Shown here: positions 17,037-26,100 of the stretch, piece by piece
How the letters are laid out: the number at the start of each line of letters is the position of its first letter
Numbering within the stretch: the stretch's first letter is position 1
NCBI RefSeq assembly: GCF_030523875.1
Contig: NZ_JAUNHR010000017.1
Coordinates: forward strand, 1 to 35,518
Reading direction: 5' to 3'
Origin: Micrococcus sp.
Lineage (GTDB): Bacteria; Actinomycetota; Actinomycetes; Actinomycetales; Micrococcaceae
DNA: 35,518 bases
Position numbers and translations under genes: made by a program
The notes under the pieces: model-generated
The model's input: only the letters and a program-made list of their open reading frames with translations
Told to the model about the DNA's origin: nothing
Database searches by the model: none

Positions 17037-18149
17037 TCAGCGCCGGGCGTCGCCGTCCGACCCGGTGTCCGCCACCCAGTCGTCCTCCGGGTCGTCGTAG
17101 GAGCGGGTGCGGCCGGTGCGCAGGTCCGTGACGTCCATGACGCCGGTCTCCGGGTGGTACCGGACGGACTGGTGCGTGGCCTCGTCCACCACCGTGATGG
17201 ACTGCGTGTCCGGGTCCCAGTCCTCCACCCGGACCTGGTCCTCGTACTCCTCGGCGGGGCCGAAGACGTCCTCCTCGTCCCGGGTGTAGGCGTCCTCGAC
17301 GGCGTCGTAGTGGTAGCCGGCCGGCGCCGGGGGATGCGAGGCGGCCCGGTCCGCGACGGCCGTGGCCGCGTCCACGGCCATGCCGCCGGGGCCCGCGGCC
17401 GAGCGCACTGCCCGCTCCCGGGCGCGCGCCGCGCGTCGGGCCGCGGCCGCCTGCGCCTGCTCCGCCAGACGACGCAGGCGGTCCAGCTGGTCCTTGTCCT
17501 GGGTGACGTGCGCGCCGGGCAGCCGCCACTGGTAGCGGTACGCCAGCATGCGCACCGTGAAGATCAGCAGGGCGATCAGGAAGCCCGTGAACGCGTTCAG
17601 CGCTCCCTGCTGGGCGGCCGCCTCCGCCACCGCCGCCCCCACCAGGGCGGGCATCACGTACACGCCGCGCGGGTCGAAGATGGACGGCACCTCGTTGGCC
17701 ACGATGTCCCGCAGCACGCCGCCGCCCAGCGCCGCGACGGTGGCCACCACCACCACGGACACCGGGTGCACGCCCATCTCGTGCGCGATCATCACGCCGG
17801 ACACGGTGAACAGGGCCAGCCCGGCCGCGTCGAAGGCCGTGATGGTCAGGTTCAGCCGGTTCGGGCGGATCGCGCCCACGTACACCAGCAGGGACACCAG
17901 CACCGGCGGGGCCAGGTAGATCGGGTTCTCCAGCGACGCCGGCAGGCCCCGGTCCAGGACGATGTCCCGGGTGAAGCCGCCGCCCAGGCCCGCGAACAGG
18001 GCCAGCGCCATGGAGCCCACCAGGTCGAAGTCCTTGCGGGCGGCCAGCAGGGCCCCGGAGACGGCGAAGAAGAACACGCCCACCAGGTCCAGGGTGGTCA
18101 GCAGCCACGGGACGTCGGCGAGCTCGGCGAACAGCTGCTGCGGGTCCAC
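17037..18149 (-). CDS. TRIC/UPF0126 family membrane protein with long acidic C-terminal tail
   Basis: The 370-aa protein is placed at GTG 18149 because AAAGGAG lies 5 nt upstream; the longer open frame above it has no support. Residues of about 17-210 form the seven-helix, two-repeat TRIC core, with the repeat signatures GGGFTRD (56-62) and GGGVLRD (142-148). Bacterial TRIC proteins are trimeric cation channels of the cytoplasmic membrane; specificity here is inferred from the family only. After the core there is an Ala/Arg-rich, probably helical stretch (about 225-265) and an acidic tail (about 290-370), which ordinary 200-aa family members lack. The tail may bind partners. It is one of three tandem paralogs. 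Confidence 0.85.
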   Translation of the reverse strand: MDPQQLFAELADVPWLLTTLDLVGVFFFAVSGALLAARKDFDLVGSMALALFAGLGGGFTRDIVLDRGLPASLENPIYLAPPVLVSLLVYVGAIRPNRLNLTITAFDAAGLALFTVSGVMIAHEMGVHPVSVVVVATVAALGGGVLRDIVANEVPSIFDPRGVYVMPALVGAAVAEAAAQQGALNAFTGFLIALLIFTVRMLAYRYQWRLPGAHVTQDKDQLDRLRRLAEQAQAAAARRAARARERAVRSAAGPGGMAVDAATAVADRAASHPPAPAGYHYDAVEDAYTRDEEDVFGPAEEYEDQVRVEDWDPDTQSITVVDEATHQSVRYHPETGVMDVTDLRTGRTRSYDDPEDDWVADTGSDGDARR

Positions 18150-18177
18150 GGCGGCTCCTTTCGGGTCGAGGCACGGG

Positions 18178-18212
18178 GCGGGCCCGGGCGCCGTGGTCGG
18201 CGTCGGGCCCGC
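18178..18212. repeat. Strong hairpin between two TRIC genes
   Basis: GCGGGCCCG (18178-18186) pairs perfectly with CGGGCCCGC (18204-18212). Inside, CGCCG-TGGT-CGGCG adds five more pairs. It lies between the stop of the second TRIC gene and the ribosome-binding site of the first. No T-run follows on the minus strand, so it may stabilise or partly terminate the transcript. Confidence 0.55.
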
Positions 18213-18229
18213 GTCATCATGCCAGGGGG

Positions 18230-19147
18230 TCAGGCGGGGGAGGCGTCCCTGTGACCGCCCGCGTCCACGATCCGGTCCGCGGCCGTGTCCGGGTCGGCCA
18301 GGTCGGAGGGGTCCTCCGGCTCGCCCGGCTCCGCGGGCGGGCCGTCCTCGCCGTCGCGGTCCCGGGCGTCCGGCACGGGCGGGGCGTCGTCCGGGTCCAG
18401 GCGCTGGCGCTGGGTCTCCCCGGTGTACTCGGCGCCCGGGGCCAGCCACTGCCCGCGCAGGGACACCACGCGCACGGCCAGCACCGCGATCATCACGGCC
18501 ACGGAGGTGTAGATGTTCAGCCACTCCAGCGTGCCCAGGACCGCCGTCAGCGCGGCGCCCAGCAGGGCCGGCAGCGCGTACCAGCCGCGCCCGCCGAACA
18601 CGCCCGGCGGCTCGCCCGCCACCACGTCGCGCAGGATGCCGCCGCCCACGGCCGTGAGGAGGCCGAGCACGACCGCGGACACCGGTGAGAGCCCGCCGAG
18701 CAGGGCGATCCGCGTGCCGATCACGCAGTACACGGCCAGGCCGATCGCGTCGAAGAGCATCACGGCGTGCTGGCCGCGGTCGCCGTCGAGCACCTTGAGG
18801 AACACCGCCAGGGAGGCCACCGCCGGCAGGATCAGGTACCACGGGTTCTGGAACGCCGCGGGCACGTCCTGGTTGACGATCAGGTCGCGGATCACGCCGC
18901 CGCCGGTGCCCACCATGAGAGCCAGCATCAGCGAGCCCACGATGTCGTAGCCCTTGCGGACGGCCAGGATCGCGCCGGACGCGGCGAAGAAGAACACGCC
19001 CACCAGGTCCACGGCGGTGATGAGGGCGGTGACGGTCTCCGCCACCGGGCTGTCGGCGTCGAGCTGCTCCGGGACGTCGTGACCGAGCTCCTCCTCGGAG
19101 CGCGGCGTGGCGGTCAGCAGCCACAGGGGAAGGGTGGGGGGATGCAC
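18230..19147 (-). CDS. TRIC/UPF0126 family membrane protein
   Basis: A protein of up to 305 aa. GTG 19147 is the only in-frame start seen near the end of the open frame, but its ribosome-binding site is weak, so the first 30-40 residues are uncertain. The core starts near VDLVGVFFFAASGA (46-59) and has both repeat signatures, GGGVIRD (82-88) and GGGILRD (168-174), with the hydrophobic helices of a seven-span TRIC channel. A polar, Asp/Pro-rich tail of about 60 residues follows the membrane part. It sits between the other two paralogs in the same direction, with gaps of 80 and 52 bp. A monovalent cation channel is the family role. Confidence 0.83.
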   Translation of the reverse strand: MHPPTLPLWLLTATPRSEEELGHDVPEQLDADSPVAETVTALITAVDLVGVFFFAASGAILAVRKGYDIVGSLMLALMVGTGGGVIRDLIVNQDVPAAFQNPWYLILPAVASLAVFLKVLDGDRGQHAVMLFDAIGLAVYCVIGTRIALLGGLSPVSAVVLGLLTAVGGGILRDVVAGEPPGVFGGRGWYALPALLGAALTAVLGTLEWLNIYTSVAVMIAVLAVRVVSLRGQWLAPGAEYTGETQRQRLDPDDAPPVPDARDRDGEDGPPAEPGEPEDPSDLADPDTAADRIVDAGGHRDASPA

Positions 19148-19199
19148 CCGCGGAGTCTATCGGCGCAGGTCAGCACCGGTCAGAGGAGTGTCGCCGGGG

Positions 19200-20036
19200 T
19201 CATGCGCGGCCGGGGTCCCCGTCGCCCTCCGCCTCCGCGGAGCGGGCCTGGTCGCCCTTGTCCTTGAGCGCCTGCAGGCGACGCCGGTGGCTCGCCCGGA
19301 CGGACCCGGCCACCTGCCAGTCGTGCCGCAGCGCCACCAGGCGCGTGAGGAGGACGACGCCCATCACCGCGGTGGCGGTCACCACGTTGAGCCAGCCCAC
19401 GCTCCCCAGCAGGGCCGCGGTGAGCGCCCCCAGGAAGGCCGGGGTGGCGTACCAGCCCTCCCGCCCGAAGATCGCCGGCGGCTCCCCGGCCGCCACGTCC
19501 CGGAGCAGGCCGCCGCCCACCGCGGACAGGGCCCCGAGCAGGGCGGCCGGCACCACGTCGAACCCGGCCAGCAGGGCGATCCGCGTGCCCAGCACGCAGA
19601 ACACGGCCAGGCCCACGGCGTCGAACACCTGGACGGCGCGGGAGCCGCGGCTGTTGTCGACGACGTTCAGCCACACCAGCGCCGCCGCCAGCACCACCAT
19701 CCCCAGGTACCAGGGGTCGCTGAACGCGGCCGGCGGGTTCCGGTCCAGGATCAGGTCGCGGGTCAGCCCGCCGCCGAGCCCCACGAGCGCCCCGAGCACC
19801 AGGGACCCCACGATGTCGTAGTGCTTCCGGGCGGCCAGCAGCGCCCCGGACACCGCGAACGCGAACACGCCGATCAGGTCCAGGACCGTCAGCGCCTGCT
19901 CCCACACCGCCGTGCCGTCCCAGCCCAGCCGCAGCGGGCCGGGCAGGTCCTCCTCCAGCTGGTGCGGGGTGAGCGGGGTGGGGGAGGCCGAGCCCGCCGC
20001 CAGGAGCAGGGGCAGCGCCAGGGCCGCCAGGAGCAT
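19200..20036 (-). CDS. TRIC/UPF0126 family membrane protein, coupled to purB
   Basis: The 278-aa protein starts at ATG 20036-20034, which shares one base with the purB stop (TGATG), so translation is probably coupled. The N-terminus MLLAALALPLLLAAGSAS looks like a signal peptide or an extra helix before the TRIC core, which begins at VLDLIGVFAFAVSGAL (51-66). The two repeat signatures are GGGLTRD (88-94) and GGGLLRD (174-180). A basic and acidic tail of about 40 residues follows. Being in one translational unit with adenylosuccinate lyase is unusual for a channel. The link may be only positional, since the function is assigned from family alone. Confidence 0.83.
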   Translation of the reverse strand: MLLAALALPLLLAAGSASPTPLTPHQLEEDLPGPLRLGWDGTAVWEQALTVLDLIGVFAFAVSGALLAARKHYDIVGSLVLGALVGLGGGLTRDLILDRNPPAAFSDPWYLGMVVLAAALVWLNVVDNSRGSRAVQVFDAVGLAVFCVLGTRIALLAGFDVVPAALLGALSAVGGGLLRDVAAGEPPAIFGREGWYATPAFLGALTAALLGSVGWLNVVTATAVMGVVLLTRLVALRHDWQVAGSVRASHRRRLQALKDKGDQARSAEAEGDGDPGRA

Positions 20037-21481
20037 CAGCGGGACCGGGGCCCGAACTCCGCGGCCAGGCGGGCGGCGATGCCCGTGTAGCCGGCGGGGG
20101 TGAGGGCGAGCAGGCGCGCCTCGGCGTCGTCGGACAGGCCCAGGCCCTGCACGAACTCGCGCATGCGCGCGGCGTCCACGCGCTGGCCGCGGGTGAGCTC
20201 CTTGAGGCGCTCGTAGGGGTTGTCCATGCCCGGCACACCGGCGATCGCCTCGGCGCGCATCACCGTCTGGATCGCCTCGCCGAGCACCTCCCAGTTGTGG
20301 TCCAGGTCGTCGGCGAGCACCGGCTCGGCCACCTGCAGCTGGCCCATGCCCTTGGCGACGTTGGTCAGGGCGAGCACCGAGTGGCCCAGGGCCACGCCGA
20401 TGTTGCGCTGCGAGGTGGAGTCGGTGAGGTCGCGCTGCCAGCGGGACTCGATCAGCGTGGCGCCGAGGGAGTCCAGCAGGGCGCAGGAGAGCTCGAGGTT
20501 GGCCTCGGCGTTCTCGAAGCGGATGGGGTTGACCTTGTGGGGCATGGTCGAGGAGCCCGTGGCGCCGGCCACCGGGATCTGCGCGAAGTAGCCGATCGAG
20601 ATGTAGGACCACACGTCCACGCAGAAGCCGTGCAGGATCCGGTTGAACCGGGCGACGTCCGCGTACAGCTCGGCCTGCCAGTCGTGGGACTCGATCTGCG
20701 TGGTCAGCGGGTTCCACGTCAGGCCCAGGTGCTCCACGAACGTGCGGGAGACCTCCGGCCAGTCGGCGTCCGGGGCGGCGGCCAGGTGCGCGGCGTAGGT
20801 GCCGGTGGCGCCGTTGATCTTGCCGAGGTACTCCTGGCCGGCGATGCGGTCCAGCTGGCGGCCCAGGCGGTGCACGAACACCGCCATCTCCTTGCCCAGG
20901 GTGGTGGGCGTGGCGGGCTGGCCGTGGGTGCGGGAGAGCATCGGCACGTCCGCGGCGGTGGCGGCCATCGCGGAGATCGTGTCCACCGCGTCGTGGGCGG
21001 CGGGCAGCCAGACCTGCTCGACGGCGTCGCGCACGCCCACCGCGTACGCCAGGTTGTTGATGTCCTCGGAGGTGCACGCGAAGTGCACCAGCGGCTTCAG
21101 GTGGCCCAGGCCGAGGCCCTCGAGGCGGGCGGCGATGAAGTACTCGACCGCCTTGACGTCGTGCACCGTGACGCGCTCGGTCTCGGCGAGCTCGGCCACG
21201 GAGTCCGCGTCGAAGTCCGTGACGATCGTGCGCAGCCCGGCCTTCTGCTCCTCCGTCAGCGGCTTCAGGCCCGGCAGGACGCGGCCCTCGGCGAGGTGCA
21301 CGAACCACTCCACCTCCACGTGGATGCGGTTGCGGTTCAGAGCCGCCTCGGAGAGGTGGTCCACGAGCGGCTCCACGGCGGAGCGGTAGCGTCCGTCCAG
21401 CGGGCCGAGGGCGATCCCGGCCGCGCCCAGGGGCTGACGGTCGGCGGTGGAGGCGGGCGTGGCGGAGGGCTGCGAGGTCAT
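20036..21481 (-). CDS. purB: Adenylosuccinate lyase
   Basis: The 481-aa protein uses ATG 21481 (MTSQPSATP); ATG 21490 is nearly as likely, and the far-upstream start at 21535 is less so. The fumarase/aspartase superfamily signature GSSTMPHKVNPI is present, as are GPLDGRYRSAVEPL near the N-terminus and the RTHGQPATPTTLGKEMAVF active-site block. PurB makes fumarate by cleaving SAICAR to AICAR and adenylosuccinate to AMP in purine synthesis, in the cytosol as a tetramer. Its length and the LGPLDGRY opening match the E. coli-type longer PurB. It lies 58 bp after a lipoprotein gene and overlaps a TRIC gene by 1 nt. Confidence 0.95.
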   Translation of the reverse strand: MTSQPSATPASTADRQPLGAAGIALGPLDGRYRSAVEPLVDHLSEAALNRNRIHVEVEWFVHLAEGRVLPGLKPLTEEQKAGLRTIVTDFDADSVAELAETERVTVHDVKAVEYFIAARLEGLGLGHLKPLVHFACTSEDINNLAYAVGVRDAVEQVWLPAAHDAVDTISAMAATAADVPMLSRTHGQPATPTTLGKEMAVFVHRLGRQLDRIAGQEYLGKINGATGTYAAHLAAAPDADWPEVSRTFVEHLGLTWNPLTTQIESHDWQAELYADVARFNRILHGFCVDVWSYISIGYFAQIPVAGATGSSTMPHKVNPIRFENAEANLELSCALLDSLGATLIESRWQRDLTDSTSQRNIGVALGHSVLALTNVAKGMGQLQVAEPVLADDLDHNWEVLGEAIQTVMRAEAIAGVPGMDNPYERLKELTRGQRVDAARMREFVQGLGLSDDAEARLLALTPAGYTGIAARLAAEFGPRSR

Positions 21482-21539
21482 GGCCCCCATTCTGGCACCG
21501 GGTGCAGCCGTGCGGGGGCGGGTGTCCGGCCGCATCGCG

Positions 21540-23177
21540 TCAGTACATCTCGGCGATGTGCTCCTCGGCTCGCCGGATCGCCGCCTCCTCCTCGAGAGTC
21601 GGGTTCTGCCCCACGGTCACCGGAGCCGGTCCCGCCGTGCCCCGCTCGTCGGTGGTCGGGTCTGGTCTCACCCCTGCCTCCCGTACGGCGGCGTCCATCA
21701 CGGCACGCAGCGGATCGAGGACGTCGGCCGGGCTCTCGCCAGCCCCAGGAGGGGACCCCGGTTCGGGATCGGGCAGGATGGCCACCCCGTAGGCCAGGAG
21801 AGTGCCGCGCCGGGCGACCACGAGGCGCACGTCGCCGTCCAGACGGTACTGGCGGGCCTCCTGGGCGGGGTGGCCCCCGAGCGAGGTGGCGTCCCCGGAG
21901 CCACCGTTGCGCAGGTCTCCGCACCGGTTGGCGATCTCGTTCAGCAGCAGACCCTCCCAGGCCGCCGCGGACTCCATGTCCGGGGCCACGATCAGGGCCA
22001 CCGTCTCCGCGGGCGCCTCCGGCATCCCCTCCGGCTCAGGACGTCGCGCGAGGGCGGCCACCGTGCCGTGCGCATCGGCCTCGGCGAGCCGCTGGTCCAG
22101 ATGGGCGCGGCATTGAGGGGAGGCCCCGTCAGGGAGCCGCTCCGCCTCGGAGCGGGGGATCTCCGCGAGCCGGGCCGCCGCGTCCGTCTCCACGGTCTCG
22201 AATCCCGTGGCGTGCTCGCGCACGATCGCGTCCACCGTGGCCTGGTCCATCGAGACCAGCGGGCCGCCGTCGTCGACACGTCTGACGGCGTGGAAGCCGG
22301 CGGCACGGGCGGCCGCCGCCGCCTCCTCCAGGGTGGGCGTTCGGTCGAGGACGCCGCGGGCCCGCTCGTCGGGAGGCACGAGGTGGTCGAGCACCGCCGC
22401 ACTCTGTCCGCGGACGTGCTCGGCGAACGCGGCCAGCGTGATCACCTCGTCCTCCGCCGGCGTGATCTTGCCCGAGCCGGGACGCAGGGAGGACTCGTGG
22501 ACCACCAGGATGTTCGCGTCGGCGGAGTGGATGGTGAGGGTCAGCGACGTCGGGGGGTCGGGCTGCGTCGTGTCCACGTGGACGCGCTCTCCCGCCCACC
22601 CGACGGTCTCCAGCCGCGGCAGACCGGCCGGGGTCGAGCAGGACTGCCCCATGCCGATCAGGGCGGTCTCGAGGCGCTGCCGGGCTGCGGTGTCGGCGAG
22701 CACGTAGACGGTCATCTCGCCCAGCCCGGAGTACGCCAGGGAGGGCGCCTGCATGCCCCGCTCGGGCGACGTCGGCGTGTGGACCACCGCCCGTCCGTCC
22801 TCCTCGATGATCTGCGCGGCGTGGTCGAGGAGTGAGCGGCAGGTCAGGCGGTCCGCGGAGAACCCGTCGGCCTCCGCGTGGCGGCGCCAGTACTCTGCCA
22901 CCGCGTGGAGCTCGCGAACCTCCCCGCGCAGACCCTCGGAGCGCGACGTCGCCTCCAGGGCCTGGACGACGTCGTCAGCCCCCACCTCGTGGACGCTCGA
23001 GGCCGGGTTCCGTGACGGCGGGGGAGGTGCGGTGGTCGGCGGCTGCACCGTGGACGGGTGAGGGGTCGCGGCTGCGCACCCCGCGGACAGCAGGAGGCAG
23101 GCAGCGGCCACCGCGACGCCGAGGCGTCGGCCGCCGGGGGCACGAGGGGCCCGGCGGGCCCACCGACCGGGCCTCAC
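21540..23177 (-). CDS. Large lipoprotein of unknown function
   Basis: The 545-aa protein begins at GTG 23177, which overlaps the stop of the upstream helicase gene (GTGA). The N-terminus is a lipoprotein signal: Arg-rich start, LGVAVAAACLLLSAGC with the lipobox Cys near residue 34, then a Pro/Thr-rich linker. The mature part seems to hold two related extracytoplasmic modules, each with spaced cysteines (TCRSLLDHA...GQSCST and QCRAHLDQ...NRCGDLR) and a segment on a self-test-like strand pattern (RRGTLLAYGVAIL). This resembles PknH-type sensor domains and the other lipoprotein at 29524-30465, but I cannot name the family with confidence. It is probably anchored on the outer face of the membrane. 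Confidence 0.75.
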   Translation of the reverse strand: MRPGRWARRAPRAPGGRRLGVAVAAACLLLSAGCAAATPHPSTVQPPTTAPPPPSRNPASSVHEVGADDVVQALEATSRSEGLRGEVRELHAVAEYWRRHAEADGFSADRLTCRSLLDHAAQIIEEDGRAVVHTPTSPERGMQAPSLAYSGLGEMTVYVLADTAARQRLETALIGMGQSCSTPAGLPRLETVGWAGERVHVDTTQPDPPTSLTLTIHSADANILVVHESSLRPGSGKITPAEDEVITLAAFAEHVRGQSAAVLDHLVPPDERARGVLDRTPTLEEAAAAARAAGFHAVRRVDDGGPLVSMDQATVDAIVREHATGFETVETDAAARLAEIPRSEAERLPDGASPQCRAHLDQRLAEADAHGTVAALARRPEPEGMPEAPAETVALIVAPDMESAAAWEGLLLNEIANRCGDLRNGGSGDATSLGGHPAQEARQYRLDGDVRLVVARRGTLLAYGVAILPDPEPGSPPGAGESPADVLDPLRAVMDAAVREAGVRPDPTTDERGTAGPAPVTVGQNPTLEEEAAIRRAEEHIAEMY

Positions 23178-26100
23178 CGGGCCACCAGCCGCAGGAACGC
23201 CCCGATCATGGGCAGGTCCGCCGGGTTCGTGGGCAGGGCGTCCGCCAGCGCGGGTGAGTGCACCAGGTAGCAGGCCCACTTGCCGCGGGAGACGGACACG
23301 TTGAGCCGGTTGCGGTCGAGCAGGAAGTCCAGGCCCCGCGGCACCTCCTGCGGGGAGGAGGCCGCCATGGTCAGGATCGCGACGGGCGCCTCCCGGCCCT
23401 GGAACCTGTCCACGGTGCCCACGGTGGTGTCGGTGAAGCCGGCGTCGTCGAGCGCCGCCCGGACCGTGGCGACCTGCGCGTTGTAGGGCGCCACCACGAT
23501 CACGTCCTCAGGGGTGAGGGCACGCGGACTGTCCCCGTCCTGGGGGTCCGTCCAGCTCCGCCCGACGACGTCCCGCACCAGCTCCACGACCCTCGCCGCC
23601 TCCTCCGGCGAGGACACCGCATTGCCGGAGTGGTCCACCGGCACCGGGTGCAGCCCGGGCTCGATCCCCGCGAGCAGGCGGGCGTCCGTGACGTCCTCCT
23701 TCGAGCGCAGCTGTCCCGCATAGGAGAGGTCGGACACGGCTCGCGTGAGCGCGGAGTGCATGCGCCAGGACGTGTCCAGGAAGAAGCCGCGGTCCGGGCG
23801 CAGCACGGGCGCGTCCTCGATCAGCCAGCCCAGGGCCGCGTCCCCGATCGGCTGCGGATGCGTGCCCTGAGTGACCTGCGGCAGCTGCTGCGGATCGCCC
23901 AGCAGCAGCACCGTGTCCGCCATGGCCGCCGCGGCCAGGGTGTTCGCCAGGGAGAACTGGCCGGCTTCGTCGATCACCAGCAGGTCGAACTCGGGGGTCC
24001 TCTGGCTCGCGAACGTCCATGCGGTGCCGCCGAGCACCGTCCCGGGCTCCTCGAGACGGGAGTAGCCCGCAGCCTTGCTCACGGACGTCCAGGGCACCTC
24101 GGTCTCGTCCTGGTCCTTCCTGCCCTCCTTCAGCACCCGGTCGGCGGGCACGCCCACCGAGACGAGCTTGGCCAGGAAGTTCTCCACCACGGCGTGGGAC
24201 TGGGCGGTGACGCCCACGCGCCACCCGCGCTCCACGAGCGCCTTCACGGCGTGGCTGCCCACGTGGGTCTTGCCGGTGCCGGGCGGACCCTGCACGGCCA
24301 CGTAGGAGCCGGCGGCGGACTCGAGTGCCTCCACGAGGGCCTCCCACCCCTGGCGGCCGTCGGTGCCGGCGCGGGCCGCGGTGCTGATGGCCTCCAGCGT
24401 CCGGCCCGCCACGGCGGGGGAGCGGCGCGCCAGCACGTCGGAGGTCACGCCCTCGGCGGGCAGCGCGCCGGCGGCCCGGGCCGCCTCGGCCGCGTCGCGG
24501 ATCCGGTCCAGCAGGCTGCCCGTGGGGACCTGGGTGTGGGCGAACGCGGCCATCGGCAGCTCGCGGTGGTGCTCCGCGTCCTTGGCCGTCCTCTCCCTCA
24601 GCAGCAGGGTGGAGCGGCCGTTAGGGTGGTCCTCCACGTCCTCCACCGTGGCGCCGCAGCCGATCCAGCGCACCGCGTTGGGCGGCATCTCCTCCCGCCG
24701 CCCGGCGGGCACGTCCTCGTACACCGTCTTCGCGTCGGCGCCGACCGTCAGCTGCGTGCCGGGCTCGAGGCGGCCGGTCACCCGCAGGACCCGCTGCAGG
24801 CTGCGGCCCCGCGGCGGCACGTGCCAGTCCTCCGCCACGTCCACACGGTCGAACACCACATTGGCCCGAGGGTCCTGCCACTCATCGGCGGGGGAGATCG
24901 CCCGGTCGAAGAAGGCCCACCACATCGGCTTGGCCTCGCGCTGGAAGAAGCCGAGCCCGGCGGCGAGCAGGGCCAGGCCGCGCGCGCCGCCGTCGAGCTC
25001 CTCGTCCGGCACCGGGACCTCCGCCCCGGTGACGGGGTCCACCCGGGTGGGCAGCAGGTCCAGGAGCGCCCGCTCCAGCGCCGCGTCCTCCCGGGCCTCG
25101 CGCTCGCGGTCGGTCAGCTCCTCCTCGCCGGCGACGCCGCCCGGCGCCTCCGGCACGGTCGCGACCTCGGCCGGGTCCACCTGCGCCCGCAGCCAGTCCC
25201 GCAGGCGGGCGGTGGAGACGCAGTCGTACCGGTTGTACTCCTCGATGCCCGCCCGCAGGTCGGCCGCCTCCGTGGCGTCGCCGCACTCCACGGCCTCGAC
25301 GTACGCGTGGTACTCGGCCACAGAGTCCGCCGCGGTGGTGACCCCGTCCTCCGCGCGGTGGTCCGCACCCATGTACAGGGGCTCGAGCTTCTTGATCGAG
25401 TAGCTCTCCACGCCCGCCCGCAGGCTCGCCCGCACGGTGGAGTACAGGTCCACGAACAGGCCGGCGCGCAGCCAGTCGTCCAGCTCCCGCTCGCCGACGC
25501 CGTGGCGCACGGTCAGCCGCTTGAGCGCGGTGACCTCGTAGGGGGCGTAGTGGTAGATCCGCATGCCCGGGTGCCGCACCCGCCGTGCCTCCACGAAGCG
25601 CACGAACTCCTGCAGCGCCGCCCGCTCCTGGCCGCGGGTGTCCGCCCACAGGCCCGTGAAGCGGAAGTCCCCGAACGCCGTGCCCGCGGTGTCCCCGTCC
25701 GGGGCCTCCACCCAGCCCCACAGGTACTCCAGCCCCTCCATCTCCCCGGACGGGGCTGTCCACAGGGGGTCGCCCTCGAAGTCGAAGAACACGTCCCCGG
25801 GGTCCGGCGCGGGCAGCCCCCGGACTGCCGTGGCGTCCATGATCTCGAACGGCCGGGTGCCGTCCGCCCGCCGCGGGGCCAGCTGGGCGGCGGCCTGGTC
25901 CCGCAGACCGCGCCAGGAGCGCTCCGGCATGCCCGCGGGGGCCTCCGTGGACACCGCCAGCTGCTCGATCGTGGCGATCCCCGCCTCCCGGAGCCGGGTC
26001 CGCTGCAGGCGCGTGGCCCCGGCCGTGAGCAGCACGTCCCGGTGCTCCGCCACCGCCTCCGCGCACGCCTCGCACGCCCCGCACACGGCCAGGGCGTCGT

